Assembly (NCBI GenBank): GCA_050486225.1
Contig: JBJHCV010000008.1
Location: 78,446 to 142,445 of the forward strand
Length of the DNA stretch: 64,000 bases
DNA from: JBBDIX01 sp050486225
Lineage (GTDB): Bacteria > Actinomycetota > Nitriliruptoria > Nitriliruptorales > Nitriliruptoraceae
Direction: 5' to 3'
Shown here: one piece after another, positions 51,444-60,641 of the stretch
Layout: the number at the start of each line of letters is the position of its first letter
How positions within the stretch are numbered: the stretch's first letter is position 1
Position numbers and translations under genes: made by a program
Notes under the pieces: model-generated
Seen by the model: only the letters and a program-made list of their open reading frames with translations
The model's database searches: none
Told to the model about the DNA's origin: nothing

Positions 51444-52060
51444 CCGGACACGAACTGGTCTTCGCGGTCGTCGCCGTGATCACCGCCGCCGCTGCGGTGC
51501 TGACGGTCACCTCGCGCAACCTCGTCCACGCAGCGCTGTTCCTCGCGACGACGCTTGCAGGCATCGCCGGGGTGTTCGTCGTGCTGTACGCCGACTTCCT
51601 CGCGCTCGTCCAGCTCATCGTCTACGTGGGCGCGGTCGCCGTGCTGTTCCTCTTCGGGTTGATGCTCACGCGTGCCCCGATCGGACGGGAGGCGCTCGAC
51701 AGCCAGAACCGCGGGCTGGGACTGGCCGTGTCCGCGACCCTCTTCGTCGTGCTGGCCGGCCTCATCGTCGAGGCGTTCGGCAGCGCTCCCCGTGCGGAGA
51801 TCTCGGGCCCGGGCATCGCCGACTTCGGCATCGCGATCTTCGCGTCGTGGGTGCTTCCCTTCGAACTGCTGTCGATGCTGCTGCTCGCGGCGCTCATCGG
51901 GGCCATCGTCCTCGCCCGACGTGAGGACGGCGAGTCGGGTGAGGTCCAGCCGTCGGTGCGCATCCAGATGTCGGAGCCACCCGTCGTCGACGTGCACGAT
52001 CGCGAACTCGTCGCCGGGGACCCGGACCGGGAAGCGGCGACCGACGGGGGCGCGCGATGA
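51440..52060 (+). CDS. nuoJ: Complex I subunit J (copy 2)
   Basis: A 206-residue five-helix subunit with TSRNLVHAALFLATTLAGIAG and VLYADFLALVQLIVYVGAVAVLFLFGLML (key words FLALVQLIVYVGA). The cytoplasmic tail is polar. It overlaps nuoI2 and nuoK2 by four bases each, and it lacks the extra loop seen in copy 1. Confidence 0.93.
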   Translation: MTGHELVFAVVAVITAAAAVLTVTSRNLVHAALFLATTLAGIAGVFVVLYADFLALVQLIVYVGAVAVLFLFGLMLTRAPIGREALDSQNRGLGLAVSATLFVVLAGLIVEAFGSAPRAEISGPGIADFGIAIFASWVLPFELLSMLLLAALIGAIVLARREDGESGEVQPSVRIQMSEPPVVDVHDRELVAGDPDREAATDGGAR

Positions 52061-52368
52061 GTCCATTGGGCCCGCTGCTCCTCGCGACGTTCCTGTTCTG
52101 CGTCGGCGTCTACGGTGTCATCGCGCGTCGCAACGCCGTGCTGGTGCTCATGAGCGTCGAACTGATGCTCAACGCCGTGAACATCAACCTCGTCGCGTTC
52201 CAGAACCTGCTGTTCCCGGCCGACGTGGCGGTCAGCGGCCAGATGTTCGCCCTGTTCATCATCGGGGTGGCCGCCGCCGAGGTGGGCGTGGGGCTCGCGA
52301 TCGTCTTCAACATGTTCCGCAACCGTGCATCGGTCGACGTCGACGACGCCGACCTGATGCGCTGGTGA
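52057..52368 (+). CDS. nuoK: Complex I subunit K (copy 2)
   Basis: A 103-residue three-helix subunit with RRNAVLVLMSVELMLNAVNI and GVAAAEVGVGLAIVFNMFRNR, including the two membrane glutamates used in proton translocation. The ATG overlaps the nuoJ2 stop. A 25-base spacer separates it from nuoL2. Confidence 0.94.
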   Translation: MSPLGPLLLATFLFCVGVYGVIARRNAVLVLMSVELMLNAVNINLVAFQNLLFPADVAVSGQMFALFIIGVAAAEVGVGLAIVFNMFRNRASVDVDDADLMRW

Positions 52369-52393
52369 GGGGGACGCCCATGGAGGGTCTTCG

Positions 52394-54490
52394 GTGATCG
52401 AGTACGCCTGGCTGGTGCCGGTGCTGCCGCTGCTGTCGGCAGCGCTCATCGCCGCGTTCGGACGTCGCCTGCCCGGCAAGGGCAGCGAGATCGGCATCGC
52501 GTCGCTGGGCATCAGTTTCGTGCTGGCTGCGGGGATCGCGTGGCAGACGTTCGTGAACTCCCCGATGGAACCGTTCGAGCGCGCGTTCCACTGGTCGCCG
52601 CTGGGTGGCGGGTACATCTTCGAACTGGGCATGCTCGTCGACGGCCTGACCGCGATGATGTTCCTGCTCGTGACCCTCGTGTCGCTCATGGTCCACGTGT
52701 ACTCGCGCGAGTACATGCACGGCGAACCCCGGTTCACGTTCTTCTACTCCATGCTCAGTCTGTTCACGTTCTCGATGCTCCTGCTGGTGATCGCCAACAA
52801 CACCCTGCAGGCCGTCATCGGCTGGGAACTCGTCGGACTGTGCTCGTTCCTGCTCATCGGGTTCTACTGGGAGAAGAAGCCCAACCAGGACGCGGCGAAC
52901 AAGGCGTTCCTCACCACCAAGTTCGGTGACGTCGGTCTGATCGTCGGGGTCATCGTCCTGTCCGCCGGCATGTTCGGGCTGGACACGGACACGCCCTTCA
53001 ACATCCTCCAGCTCAACGAGGCCGCGGCCTCCGGCCAGCTCGCCCAGGGCACGATCGTGCTGGGCATGCTGCTGATCTTCCTCGGGTGCGTGTCGAAGTC
53101 CGGCCAGATGCCGCTGCACGTCTGGCTGCCAGACGCCATGGCTGGTCCCACCCCGGTGTCGGCACTGATCCACGCCGCCACGATGGTGACCGCCGGGATC
53201 TTCCTGCTCGCCCGTCTCTACCCGGTGCTGGCACAGTCGGCGCTGGTCATGGGGGTCGTCGCGATCGTCGGGGTCATCACGCTGTTCTTCGGTGGCCTGC
53301 TCGCGCTCGTCCAGGACGACATCAAGAAGGTGCTCGCGTACTCGACCGTCTCCCAGCTGGGCTACATGATCGCTGCGCTCGGGGTCGGTGGCTACACGGC
53401 CGCGATCTTCCACCTCTTCACGCACGGGTTCTTCAAGGCACTGCTGTTCCTCGGGTCGGGCTCGCTGATCCACGCCGTGCACTCGAACAACATGTCCGAC
53501 ATGGGCGGCATGCGAAGGTTCATGCCCCACACGTACTGGACCTTCATCGTCGGGTCCCTCGCGCTGGCCGGGTTCCCGATGACCGCCGGGTTCTTCTCCA
53601 AGGACGAGATCCTGGTGGCCGGTGACACCTGGGCCGCGACTGGCTTCGCCACGGGCAACCTCGTCTACTGGGTCGGCCTGGCCGCCGCGTTCGTGACCAC
53701 CTTCTACATGGCGCGTGCCTGCCTGCTGATCTTCGGCGGGGAGAACCGCAGCCACCACCCGCCGCACGAGTCCGGCAAGCAGATGCTCGTGCCCCTGGTG
53801 GTGCTGGCGGTGCTGTCCATCGGTTCCGGGTACATCGGCTCGCCCTTCCTGCAGGACACCCCCAACTTCGAGTCCTGGACGGCGACCCCGCTGCTCGAGG
53901 AGACGACGTATCCGTTCATCGCCGGCGCGGCACATGCCGTGAGCGGTGGCGACGGCGTGCTCGCCTCCGAGGGCACGGTGCTCGCCGCGGCCGCCTCCGA
54001 CGGCTCGGTCCTGCACGGACCGCCGACGTGGCACCTCGACCTGCTCGTCATCGTGCTCGTCGTGTTCGCCGCAGCCGTGGCACTGGCGGTGTCCCTGTAC
54101 GGCCGAGGCCTTCCCGAACGGGACCCGACCCTGCAGATGGGACGGTTGTCGAGAGCGCTCGAGAACCGGTACGGATTCGACGACTTCGGGTATCGATACA
54201 TCGTCGTACCCGTGCGGGACACGATGGCCCGATGGGCGTCGTGGAGCAGCAACGAGGTCCTGGACCGGATCGTCGCCGGCGCCGGCAACGCCACGAAGCA
54301 GGCGGCCATGGCGACGTACCGGGTGCTCGACCAGCGCGTGATCGATGGTGGCGTGAACGGAGCGGCGTTCAGTGCCGCATGGTGGAGCGACCGGTTGAAG
54401 CGGATCCAGTCCGGAGACGTCCAGCGTTACGCGGCTGCGCTCGTGGTGGGCGTGATCGTGCTGGTGCTGGCGTTCGCCGCGGCGAGGTAG
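52394..54490 (+). CDS. nuoL: Complex I subunit L (copy 2)
   Basis: A 698-residue proton-pumping subunit. Motifs are GWELVGLCSFLLIGFYWEKK, LPDAMAGPTPVSALIHAATM, DDIKKVLAYSTVSQLGYM and GFFSKDEIL. It is about 50 residues longer than copy 1, mainly between residues 500 and 560 (loop with HAVSGGDGVLASEGTVLAAA). The GTG start has GGAGGG about six bases before it (tggagggtcttcg). Confidence 0.94.
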   Translation: MIEYAWLVPVLPLLSAALIAAFGRRLPGKGSEIGIASLGISFVLAAGIAWQTFVNSPMEPFERAFHWSPLGGGYIFELGMLVDGLTAMMFLLVTLVSLMVHVYSREYMHGEPRFTFFYSMLSLFTFSMLLLVIANNTLQAVIGWELVGLCSFLLIGFYWEKKPNQDAANKAFLTTKFGDVGLIVGVIVLSAGMFGLDTDTPFNILQLNEAAASGQLAQGTIVLGMLLIFLGCVSKSGQMPLHVWLPDAMAGPTPVSALIHAATMVTAGIFLLARLYPVLAQSALVMGVVAIVGVITLFFGGLLALVQDDIKKVLAYSTVSQLGYMIAALGVGGYTAAIFHLFTHGFFKALLFLGSGSLIHAVHSNNMSDMGGMRRFMPHTYWTFIVGSLALAGFPMTAGFFSKDEILVAGDTWAATGFATGNLVYWVGLAAAFVTTFYMARACLLIFGGENRSHHPPHESGKQMLVPLVVLAVLSIGSGYIGSPFLQDTPNFESWTATPLLEETTYPFIAGAAHAVSGGDGVLASEGTVLAAAASDGSVLHGPPTWHLDLLVIVLVVFAAAVALAVSLYGRGLPERDPTLQMGRLSRALENRYGFDDFGYRYIVVPVRDTMARWASWSSNEVLDRIVAGAGNATKQAAMATYRVLDQRVIDGGVNGAAFSAAWWSDRLKRIQSGDVQRYAAALVVGVIVLVLAFAAAR

Positions 54491-54503
54491 AGGAGAGACG
54501 TTG

Positions 54504-56033
54504 ATGGACCCGAACACTGCGTCGTGGGCCCTGGTGGTCGCGCTGTTCCTGCCCCTGGCGGGGGCAGGGCTGATCGCGCTGTTGCCCGGCGACCTGGACC
54601 GCATGATCCGCCGCGCGGCGGTGTGGTTGACCGGTGTGCCGTTGGCGCTGGTCGTGGCCATCGCTGCGGGCTTCGACTACAGCCGGTCGGGTGAACTGCA
54701 GTTCGTCACCGACGTCGCGTGGATCCCTGCCATCAACGCGCGCTTCGAACTCGGGATCGACGGCATCTCCCTGCCGCTGTTCTTCCTGACCTACCTCCTG
54801 ACGTTCCTGTGTGCCATCTACACGACGAAGCACCTGCCGGCACCGGGAAAGCCCAAGGCGTTCCTCGCGCTGATGATGCTGCTCCAGACGGGTATGGCCG
54901 GGACGTTCGTCGCCTTCGACCTCGTGCTCTTCTTCATCTTCTGGGAACTGGTCCTGGTCCCGATGTTCTTCATGATCGGGATGTGGGGTGGCCCACGTCG
55001 TGACTACGCCAGCGTCAAGTTCTTCCTGTACACCCTCTTCGGGTCGATCTTCATGCTGGTCGCGTTCCTGGCGATCTACTTCCAGGCCGGTGCGACCACG
55101 TGGTCCATCCAGGCCCTGTCCGAGATGGCGCCCGGTGGGCTGACGTTCCAGACGTGGGCGTTCCTCGGCATCTTCCTCGGCTTCGCCATCAAGGTGCCGA
55201 TGTGGCCGTTCCACACGTGGCTGCCCGACGCCCACACCGAGGCCCCGACGGTCGGCTCGGTCCTGCTGGCCGGCGTCCTGCTGAAGATGGGTACCTACGG
55301 CTTCATCCGCATCGCCCTGCCGATCCTGCCTGACGGTGCCGTGCGGTTCGCGCCGATGATCGGTGTGCTCGCGGTGATCGGCATCATCTACGGGTCGCTG
55401 TGCTGCCTTGCCCAGACCGACGTCAAGCGCCTCATCGCGTTCTCCTCCGTCGGCCACATGGGGTTCGTGATGCTGGGCATCGCCGCCATGAACGAGGCCG
55501 GCATCCAGGCGGCCCTGTTCGGCAACATCGCGCACGGCATCATCACCGGCATGCTGTTCTTCCTGGCCGGCAGCCTCCACGAGCGCTATCACACCAGGGA
55601 GATCTCCGTCATCGGGGGCGGGATGCTCACGAAGATGCCGAGGTACGGGGTGCTGCTCACCTACGTCGCCGTTGCCTCCCTCGGTCTGCCCGGGCTGGCC
55701 GGGTTCTGGGGCGAGTTCGCCGCGATGTGGGCGGCGATCAGCCCCGGTCTCGGGCTGGCCGACACGTACGGCGGGCTATACCTGACCCTGGTCATCTTCG
55801 CAGCCATCGGAACGGTGCTGACCGCCGGGTACTTCCTGTGGCTCCTGCAGCGGGTGAACCTGGGGGAGCCGCCGGAGCGGTGGGCGGCCGAGCCGCTCGA
55901 CGACGTGATGCGCGTCGAGTGGGTCGCGTGGACCCCGCTGCTGGTGCTGATCCTCGCCCTCGGCATCTTCCCGGTGCTCGTGTTCGGCGTGCAGGACGCC
56001 GCGGTGGCCAACCTCATGGCGTACCTCGGCTGA
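54504..56033 (+). CDS. nuoM: Complex I subunit M (copy 2)
   Basis: A 509-residue antiporter-like subunit. Motifs are FWELVLVPMFFMIGMWGGPR, FHTWLPDAHTEAPTVGSVLL and DVKRLIAFSSVGHMGFVMLG. AGGAGA lies seven bases before the ATG at 54504; a TTG directly before it is unlikely to be the start. A 41-base spacer separates it from nuoN2. Confidence 0.94.
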   Translation: MDPNTASWALVVALFLPLAGAGLIALLPGDLDRMIRRAAVWLTGVPLALVVAIAAGFDYSRSGELQFVTDVAWIPAINARFELGIDGISLPLFFLTYLLTFLCAIYTTKHLPAPGKPKAFLALMMLLQTGMAGTFVAFDLVLFFIFWELVLVPMFFMIGMWGGPRRDYASVKFFLYTLFGSIFMLVAFLAIYFQAGATTWSIQALSEMAPGGLTFQTWAFLGIFLGFAIKVPMWPFHTWLPDAHTEAPTVGSVLLAGVLLKMGTYGFIRIALPILPDGAVRFAPMIGVLAVIGIIYGSLCCLAQTDVKRLIAFSSVGHMGFVMLGIAAMNEAGIQAALFGNIAHGIITGMLFFLAGSLHERYHTREISVIGGGMLTKMPRYGVLLTYVAVASLGLPGLAGFWGEFAAMWAAISPGLGLADTYGGLYLTLVIFAAIGTVLTAGYFLWLLQRVNLGEPPERWAAEPLDDVMRVEWVAWTPLLVLILALGIFPVLVFGVQDAAVANLMAYLG

Positions 56034-56074
56034 ACCCGACCTGATTCCCGTACACCTGAGAGGACGAGACGACG

Positions 56075-57544
56075 ATGCCGATCGACTTCCTCGCGATCGC
56101 GCCGGAGATCGCGCTGACGGTCACGGCCCTGATCGTGCTGGCCGTCGACCTCTCCCTGCGCGGCGACGCCAAGCAGTTGGTGAACCCGATCGCTGCGCTT
56201 GGCACGATCGTCGCGATGGTGTTCACCGTGATGCTGTGGGGCCAGGAGCGCACGACCTTCGGCGCCAGCTTCGTGGTCAACGACTACGCGGTCGTGTTCA
56301 AGCTGCTGTTCCTCGGGAGCCTGCTCGCCATCCTCGGCATCAGCTGGCGATTCTTCGCCGAGGGCCGCTACTTCCAGGGCGAGTACTACTTCCTGTTGCT
56401 GACCGCGTTCATCGGCATGCTCATCATGCCGTCTGCGCGCGACCTGATCCTGTTGTTCGTCGCGGTCGAGACCGTCTCGATCCCGGCTTTCGTGATGGCC
56501 GGGATGCGCAAGCGTGACCTGTACTCGTCGGAGGCGGCCCTCAAGTTCTTCCTCATCGGGGTGCTCTCCGTCGCGCTGATGCTGTTCGGCATGTCGATGG
56601 TGTATGGGTTCACGGGCACCACCGAACTCGCCGGGATCGCGACCGCCCTGGCCGCCATGGAGACCGTGCCCCCGCTGCTGCTGGCGTCCATGATGCTGGT
56701 CGTCGTCGGGTTCGGCTTCAAGGTGTCCGCCGTACCGTTCCACTTCTGGGCACCCGACACCTACGCCGGTGCGCCGATGCCCGTCGCCGCGATGCTCGCC
56801 GTCGCGTCCAAGGCCGCAGGATTCGCGGGACTGATCGCGGTGATGTTCATCGCGTTCGAACCACTCGCGGCCGTGTGGGCACCCATCATGGGCGTGCTCG
56901 CGATCGTCACGATGACGCTGGGCAACCTCGTGGCGTTGCAGCAACGCGACCTGATCCGGCTGCTCGCGTACTCGTCGGTCGCCCAGGCCGGCTACATGCT
57001 GATCCCGTTCGGACTGGCGCGCTCCGGCAACGCGGTCGTCAACGACGCTGCCGTGCAGGCCGTGCTCTTCTACCTGATCGCCTACGCCGTGATGAACATC
57101 GGGGCGTTCGGGGTCGCGATCGCGGTCAACCGTCGCACCGGCTTTCGTTCGATCGCCGACTTCTCCGGCCTCTCCTCGCGGAGCCCGCTGCTCGCCATGG
57201 CCATGACCGTGTTCCTGCTGAGCCTCGGCGGTGCGCCACCGACGATCGGCCTGTGGGCCAAGTTCGCGATCGTGCAGGCAGCCCTCACCGAGGTCACGGT
57301 GTTCGGCATCGTGCTCATGGTGTTCCTGACCATCAACTCCGTCATCGCCTTCTTCTACTACCTGAAGGTGGTGCGGGTCATGTGGATGGACAGCCCGACC
57401 GAGGACGCGCCGGCGCTGCAGCCGGGCTTCAACCTCTCGGTGGTCGTGCTCGTGCTCATGCTCGGGACGGTCGTGCTGGGCGTCCTGCCGGGGCTCGTCT
57501 CCGGTGCGACGTCGCTGACGTCGGTGCTCGCCGCCGCAGGCTGA
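56075..57544 (+). CDS. nuoN: Complex I subunit N (copy 2)
   Basis: A 489-residue antiporter-like subunit with VAVETVSIPAFVMAGMRKRD, AVPFHFWAPDTYAGAPMPV and a QRDLIRLLAYSSVAQAGYM element. It closes the second operon. A perfect 8-bp hairpin begins one base after its stop codon. Confidence 0.94.
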   Translation: MPIDFLAIAPEIALTVTALIVLAVDLSLRGDAKQLVNPIAALGTIVAMVFTVMLWGQERTTFGASFVVNDYAVVFKLLFLGSLLAILGISWRFFAEGRYFQGEYYFLLLTAFIGMLIMPSARDLILLFVAVETVSIPAFVMAGMRKRDLYSSEAALKFFLIGVLSVALMLFGMSMVYGFTGTTELAGIATALAAMETVPPLLLASMMLVVVGFGFKVSAVPFHFWAPDTYAGAPMPVAAMLAVASKAAGFAGLIAVMFIAFEPLAAVWAPIMGVLAIVTMTLGNLVALQQRDLIRLLAYSSVAQAGYMLIPFGLARSGNAVVNDAAVQAVLFYLIAYAVMNIGAFGVAIAVNRRTGFRSIADFSGLSSRSPLLAMAMTVFLLSLGGAPPTIGLWAKFAIVQAALTEVTVFGIVLMVFLTINSVIAFFYYLKVVRVMWMDSPTEDAPALQPGFNLSVVVLVLMLGTVVLGVLPGLVSGATSLTSVLAAAG

Positions 57545-57545
57545 A

Positions 57546-57564
57546 CTGCGCCGTCACGGCGCAG
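57546..57564 (+). terminator. Intrinsic-type hairpin after nuoN2
   Basis: CTGCGCCG (57546-57553) and CGGCGCAG (57557-57564) form a perfect 8-bp stem with the 3-base loop TCA, beginning one base after the nuoN2 stop. CCTTCCTG follows rather than a run of T, as is common in high-GC Actinomycetota. Confidence 0.6.
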
Positions 57565-57660
57565 CCTTCCTGCGCCGCGTGGACGTCTGGCCACCGAGCC
57601 GTCACGGGTGCGCCGGTACCCTCTCGTGCACCGGTCCGGGCGTCCGACGGAGGTGCAGAC

Positions 57661-58569
57661 GTGTTCCGCAGTGCGAAGACGTTCATCCTGCTGGCGGCCC
57701 TGTCGGGCCTGCTGCTGCTCATCGGCGCGATGCTCGATGGGGGCACGGGTTCCTCCACGTGGCTGACGACCATGCTGTTCGTCGCGCTCGGGATGAACGC
57801 GTTCTCCTACTGGTTCTCCGATCGGCTCGCGATTCGCATGGCCCGGGCGAAGCCATTGGACGAACACCGATTCGCCGACGTGTACGCGATGGTTCGCGAC
57901 CTGTCGAACCGAGCCAACCAGCCGATGCCACGGCTGTACCTGTCGCCCTCCCCCCAGCTCAACGCGTTCGCCACGGGCCGCAACCCGCGCCACGCGGCGG
58001 TGTGCATCAACCAGGGGCTGTACGACGCCCTCACCCGTGACGAACTCGAGGGCGTGCTCGGCCACGAACTCCAGCACGTCTACAACCGGGACATCCTGAT
58101 CGGCTCCGTGGCGGCCGCGATCGCCACGGCGATCACCTACCTGGCGCTCTTCCTGCGGTGGCTGCCCCTGTTCGGCTCGTCCGACAACCGGGGCCCCAAC
58201 CCGATCGTGGCCATCGTCGCCTCCATCGTCGCGCCGATCGCGGCCATGGTCATCCAGGCCTCGATCACGCGCTCTCGCGAGTCCCTCGCGGACCGCACCG
58301 GCGCCGAACTCACCGGTAGGCCGCTTGCGCTGGCGAGCGCACTCGCCAAGCTCGAGGCCGGGGCGAACGACCCGCGACGCCTGCGTGCCGGTGGGACGCC
58401 TGCCGAGACGAGCGGGACGATGAACCACCTGTTCATCGCGGCACCGTTCGGAGGCCGAGCCGCCATGCGCCTGTTCTCCACGCATCCGCCGATCCCCGAG
58501 CGCATCGCCGCCCTCGAGGAGCAGGCACGCCGCATGGGTCAGACCGGGCCGTCGACGCGGGGCTGGTGA
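57661..58569 (+). CDS. htpX: HtpX-like membrane metalloprotease
   Basis: A 302-residue M48-family protease. Two N-terminal membrane helices are followed by the cytoplasmic catalytic domain with the zinc motif HELQH (His135, Glu136, His139) in LGHELQHVYNRD, a second hydrophobic pair (about 145-200) and SRESLADRTGAEL with the third zinc ligand. The C-terminal THPPIPERIAAL is typical. It degrades misfolded membrane proteins. The GTG start follows an 80 or so base spacer with a possible -10 TACCCT at about 57617, so it is probably a separate transcript. Confidence 0.92.
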   Translation: MFRSAKTFILLAALSGLLLLIGAMLDGGTGSSTWLTTMLFVALGMNAFSYWFSDRLAIRMARAKPLDEHRFADVYAMVRDLSNRANQPMPRLYLSPSPQLNAFATGRNPRHAAVCINQGLYDALTRDELEGVLGHELQHVYNRDILIGSVAAAIATAITYLALFLRWLPLFGSSDNRGPNPIVAIVASIVAPIAAMVIQASITRSRESLADRTGAELTGRPLALASALAKLEAGANDPRRLRAGGTPAETSGTMNHLFIAAPFGGRAAMRLFSTHPPIPERIAALEEQARRMGQTGPSTRGW

Positions 58570-58575
58570 GAACGG

Positions 58576-59274
58576 TCAGTCGGTCGGGACACGTGCGGCC
58601 TCGCGACGCAGCCACCGGGTCAGGGTCACGACCAGCGCGAGGAGCACGCCCACACCGACGGCCGTGAGCCACGGTCCGGCGCGCTCCCACGCCTCTCCGA
58701 GCGCCCACCCTGCCGACACCGTGAGGGCCAGCGCGAGGACGGCGCCCGTGGCGTCGGCGACGAGGTAGCGGCGGCGGTCGACGTCCGACGTCCCGGCCGC
58801 GGCGGCCAGCACCGTCGGCGGAAGCGCAGCGAGCCGACCGAGCACGGCGATCCACGGGCCATGGCGCGCGAGCACTGCACGGGCGATCGACAGCTGACGT
58901 TGCGGGACCGCGCGGCGGAGCCACGACGGCCGGTCGTCTCCGAGCAGCACGTCGCGGTACGCGCGCCCCACCACGAAGAACGCCCAGACCGCCACGAGCA
59001 TGAACGGCGCCCACGCCATCACGATCGTGGCCAGGGATGGATCGCCGACCACCCGTGAGCGCGCGCCGGCCAGCAGCAGGAACTCCTTCTGCGGGCGCAG
59101 AAGGACCAGCAGGTCGATGCGGTCGGTGACCAGCACGGGGATGAGCGGCACTGCGACGAACGGCAGTGCGAGTCGCGTCAGCACCACGGCCACCGACAAG
59201 CGTTCGACCCAGCGTGCCTGCGGGCGTCGCGCGCGTGTGGGAGCCTCGAGGCCGGCCGCGCCGCTGATGGTCAT
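58576..59274 (-). CDS. DedA/VTT-like membrane protein
   Basis: A 232-residue protein with about five hydrophobic segments. The part GRLAALPPTVLAAAAGTSDVDRRRYLVADATGA (key words GRLAALPP and RRRYLVADATGA) resembles the re-entrant loop region of DedA/SNARE-associated (VTT) proteins, which are linked to lipid scrambling and membrane homeostasis. The N-terminal half (LPLIPVLVTDRIDLLVLLRP) is less typical. It is convergent with htpX (six bases apart). Family assignment is tentative. The interval 59275-59521 holds no convincing gene. Confidence 0.6.
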   Translation of the reverse strand: MTISGAAGLEAPTRARRPQARWVERLSVAVVLTRLALPFVAVPLIPVLVTDRIDLLVLLRPQKEFLLLAGARSRVVGDPSLATIVMAWAPFMLVAVWAFFVVGRAYRDVLLGDDRPSWLRRAVPQRQLSIARAVLARHGPWIAVLGRLAALPPTVLAAAAGTSDVDRRRYLVADATGAVLALALTVSAGWALGEAWERAGPWLTAVGVGVLLALVVTLTRWLRREAARVPTD

Positions 59275-59521
59275 CGTTCCGTCCCCTGCGCCGACCCGAC
59301 TGCTCGTTCCGCATGGTTCGCGGGTCCGGAGGACCGCGGATGGGAGGGCCCGGGACCCGTGACGGTGGTCCCGTCGGTGGTGCCCTCCTGTCCCGCCCGG
59401 CGTGTGCCGGTCGTGATCGCGCGACCGGAGGGCGTCAGACACAGGAGGCCGGTGCGCTCGCACGCCTGTGCCCACCGAACAGGCAGGTGTCCGCCGGCAT
59501 CCTCGCGGATCCGTAGATGCG

Positions 59522-60418
59522 CTACACGTTCCGTCGTTCGTGGCGCTCGTCCGGGAGCCTTGCGGACTGAGTCGTGTGCACCGCCCGTGACGCCGCCGTT
59601 CTGCCCCGGCCGGTTCGGGAAGATCGGGGCGGAGGCTGACACGCCTCGCAGGCGTAGGCCCAGCGTCCGGCGAGGTCCCACCGCCGGACAGGCGCACCGC
59701 ACCGTCGGCAGTGTTCCTGGCGGTAGACGTACGTCGCGCGCTCACGGCGCAGCCGCGCGCGGTTCATGCCGACCTCGTCGGGGTCGACCGTCACGATGCG
59801 GTTGGCCCGCACGCCGTGGCGCATCCACGTCCGCAACCGGAGCCAGATCTCGTCCCACTGCTCGCGGGTGACCTCCCGGCTCGGCACCAGCGGGTGGATC
59901 CCGGTGACGAACAGCACCTCGGCGCGGTAGACGTTGCCGACGCCGGCGACGACGGCCTGATCCATGAGCGCGCGGCCGACCTCCACGGTGCGGCGCTGCA
60001 GCGCCGCCCAACCGCGACCCGGATCAGCATCACGACGCAGCGGATCGGGTCCGAGGCGCGCGACGATCGCGTCGACCTCGGGTTCGCCGATCAGTTCGCA
60101 GCACGTCGCGCCGACCAGGTCGATGGTGGTGTGGGCGCCGGCAACCCGCCAGCGAACGGTGTCCCGAGGTTCGGGGGGTGGCGACTCGTGCGTCAGGAAT
60201 CGGCCGAAGAGGCCGAGGTGGACGTGCACGACCTCGCCGCCCTCGAAGCGGTGGAACAGGTGCTTGCCGTGTGCGTCGGTGGACCTGAGGACCTGACCGT
60301 CGAGTCGCGCAGCTCCCTCGGCGAACCGACCCTGCGGAGACGACACCGCGACAGGCTGGCCGGCGAACCACTTCGCGTGGTCCCGGGCCAGGCGATGGAT
60401 CGTGTGACCCTCGGGCAT
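59522..60418 (-). CDS. nei: Fpg/Nei-family DNA glycosylase (Nei-like)
   Basis: A 298-residue bifunctional DNA glycosylase/AP lyase for oxidised bases. The mature N-terminus PEGHTIHRLARDH provides the catalytic Pro2 and Glu3; PEGHT rather than PELPE marks the Nei2 group known from Actinomycetota. The conserved lysine is in DAHGKHLFHRF, the helix-two-turn-helix region is VVAGVGNVYRAEVLF, and the C-terminal zinc finger is CRRCGAPVRR with ACEACQ. A tail of about 40 Arg-rich residues follows the finger. The ATG at 60418 was chosen over one three codons upstream to expose Pro2. Confidence 0.92.
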   Translation of the reverse strand: MPEGHTIHRLARDHAKWFAGQPVAVSSPQGRFAEGAARLDGQVLRSTDAHGKHLFHRFEGGEVVHVHLGLFGRFLTHESPPPEPRDTVRWRVAGAHTTIDLVGATCCELIGEPEVDAIVARLGPDPLRRDADPGRGWAALQRRTVEVGRALMDQAVVAGVGNVYRAEVLFVTGIHPLVPSREVTREQWDEIWLRLRTWMRHGVRANRIVTVDPDEVGMNRARLRRERATYVYRQEHCRRCGAPVRRWDLAGRWAYACEACQPPPRSSRTGRGRTAASRAVHTTQSARLPDERHERRNV

Positions 60419-60555
60419 CGCAACCACCGCCAGTCAGTCGAGTACAGCACGTCAGGACGACCTCGTCGACGCCACACTACGAGTGGTGCACGATCTGCCT
60501 GCAGGTCCGGTCCGCGTGGCCACACGTGGGGCTCGCGAACCCGCCGACATGAGAC

Positions 60556-60594
60556 GGTCCCGGCCGCGACGAGTGTGTCGTCGCGGCCGGGACC
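60556..60594 (-). terminator. Strong hairpin terminator after the binding-protein gene
   Basis: Two 17-base arms, 60556-60572 and 60578-60594, pair perfectly around the 5-base loop GTGTG. The hairpin lies 47 bases past the stop of the leftward substrate-binding protein gene and before nei. No T-run follows. The 60419-60641 interval holds no gene. Confidence 0.7.
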
Positions 60595-60641
60595 TCGCTC
60601 AGCACCTGCAGGACCCGTGGGGTGTCACGCAGGTGCGTCGA

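Noticed and set aside
46560..57544. Second nuo operon read as a Hyf/Ech-type membrane hydrogenase
   Set aside because: NuoD2 has a single cysteine and none of the CxxC nickel-iron ligands, and nuoA, nuoJ and nuoK are present, so it is a quinone-reducing complex I.
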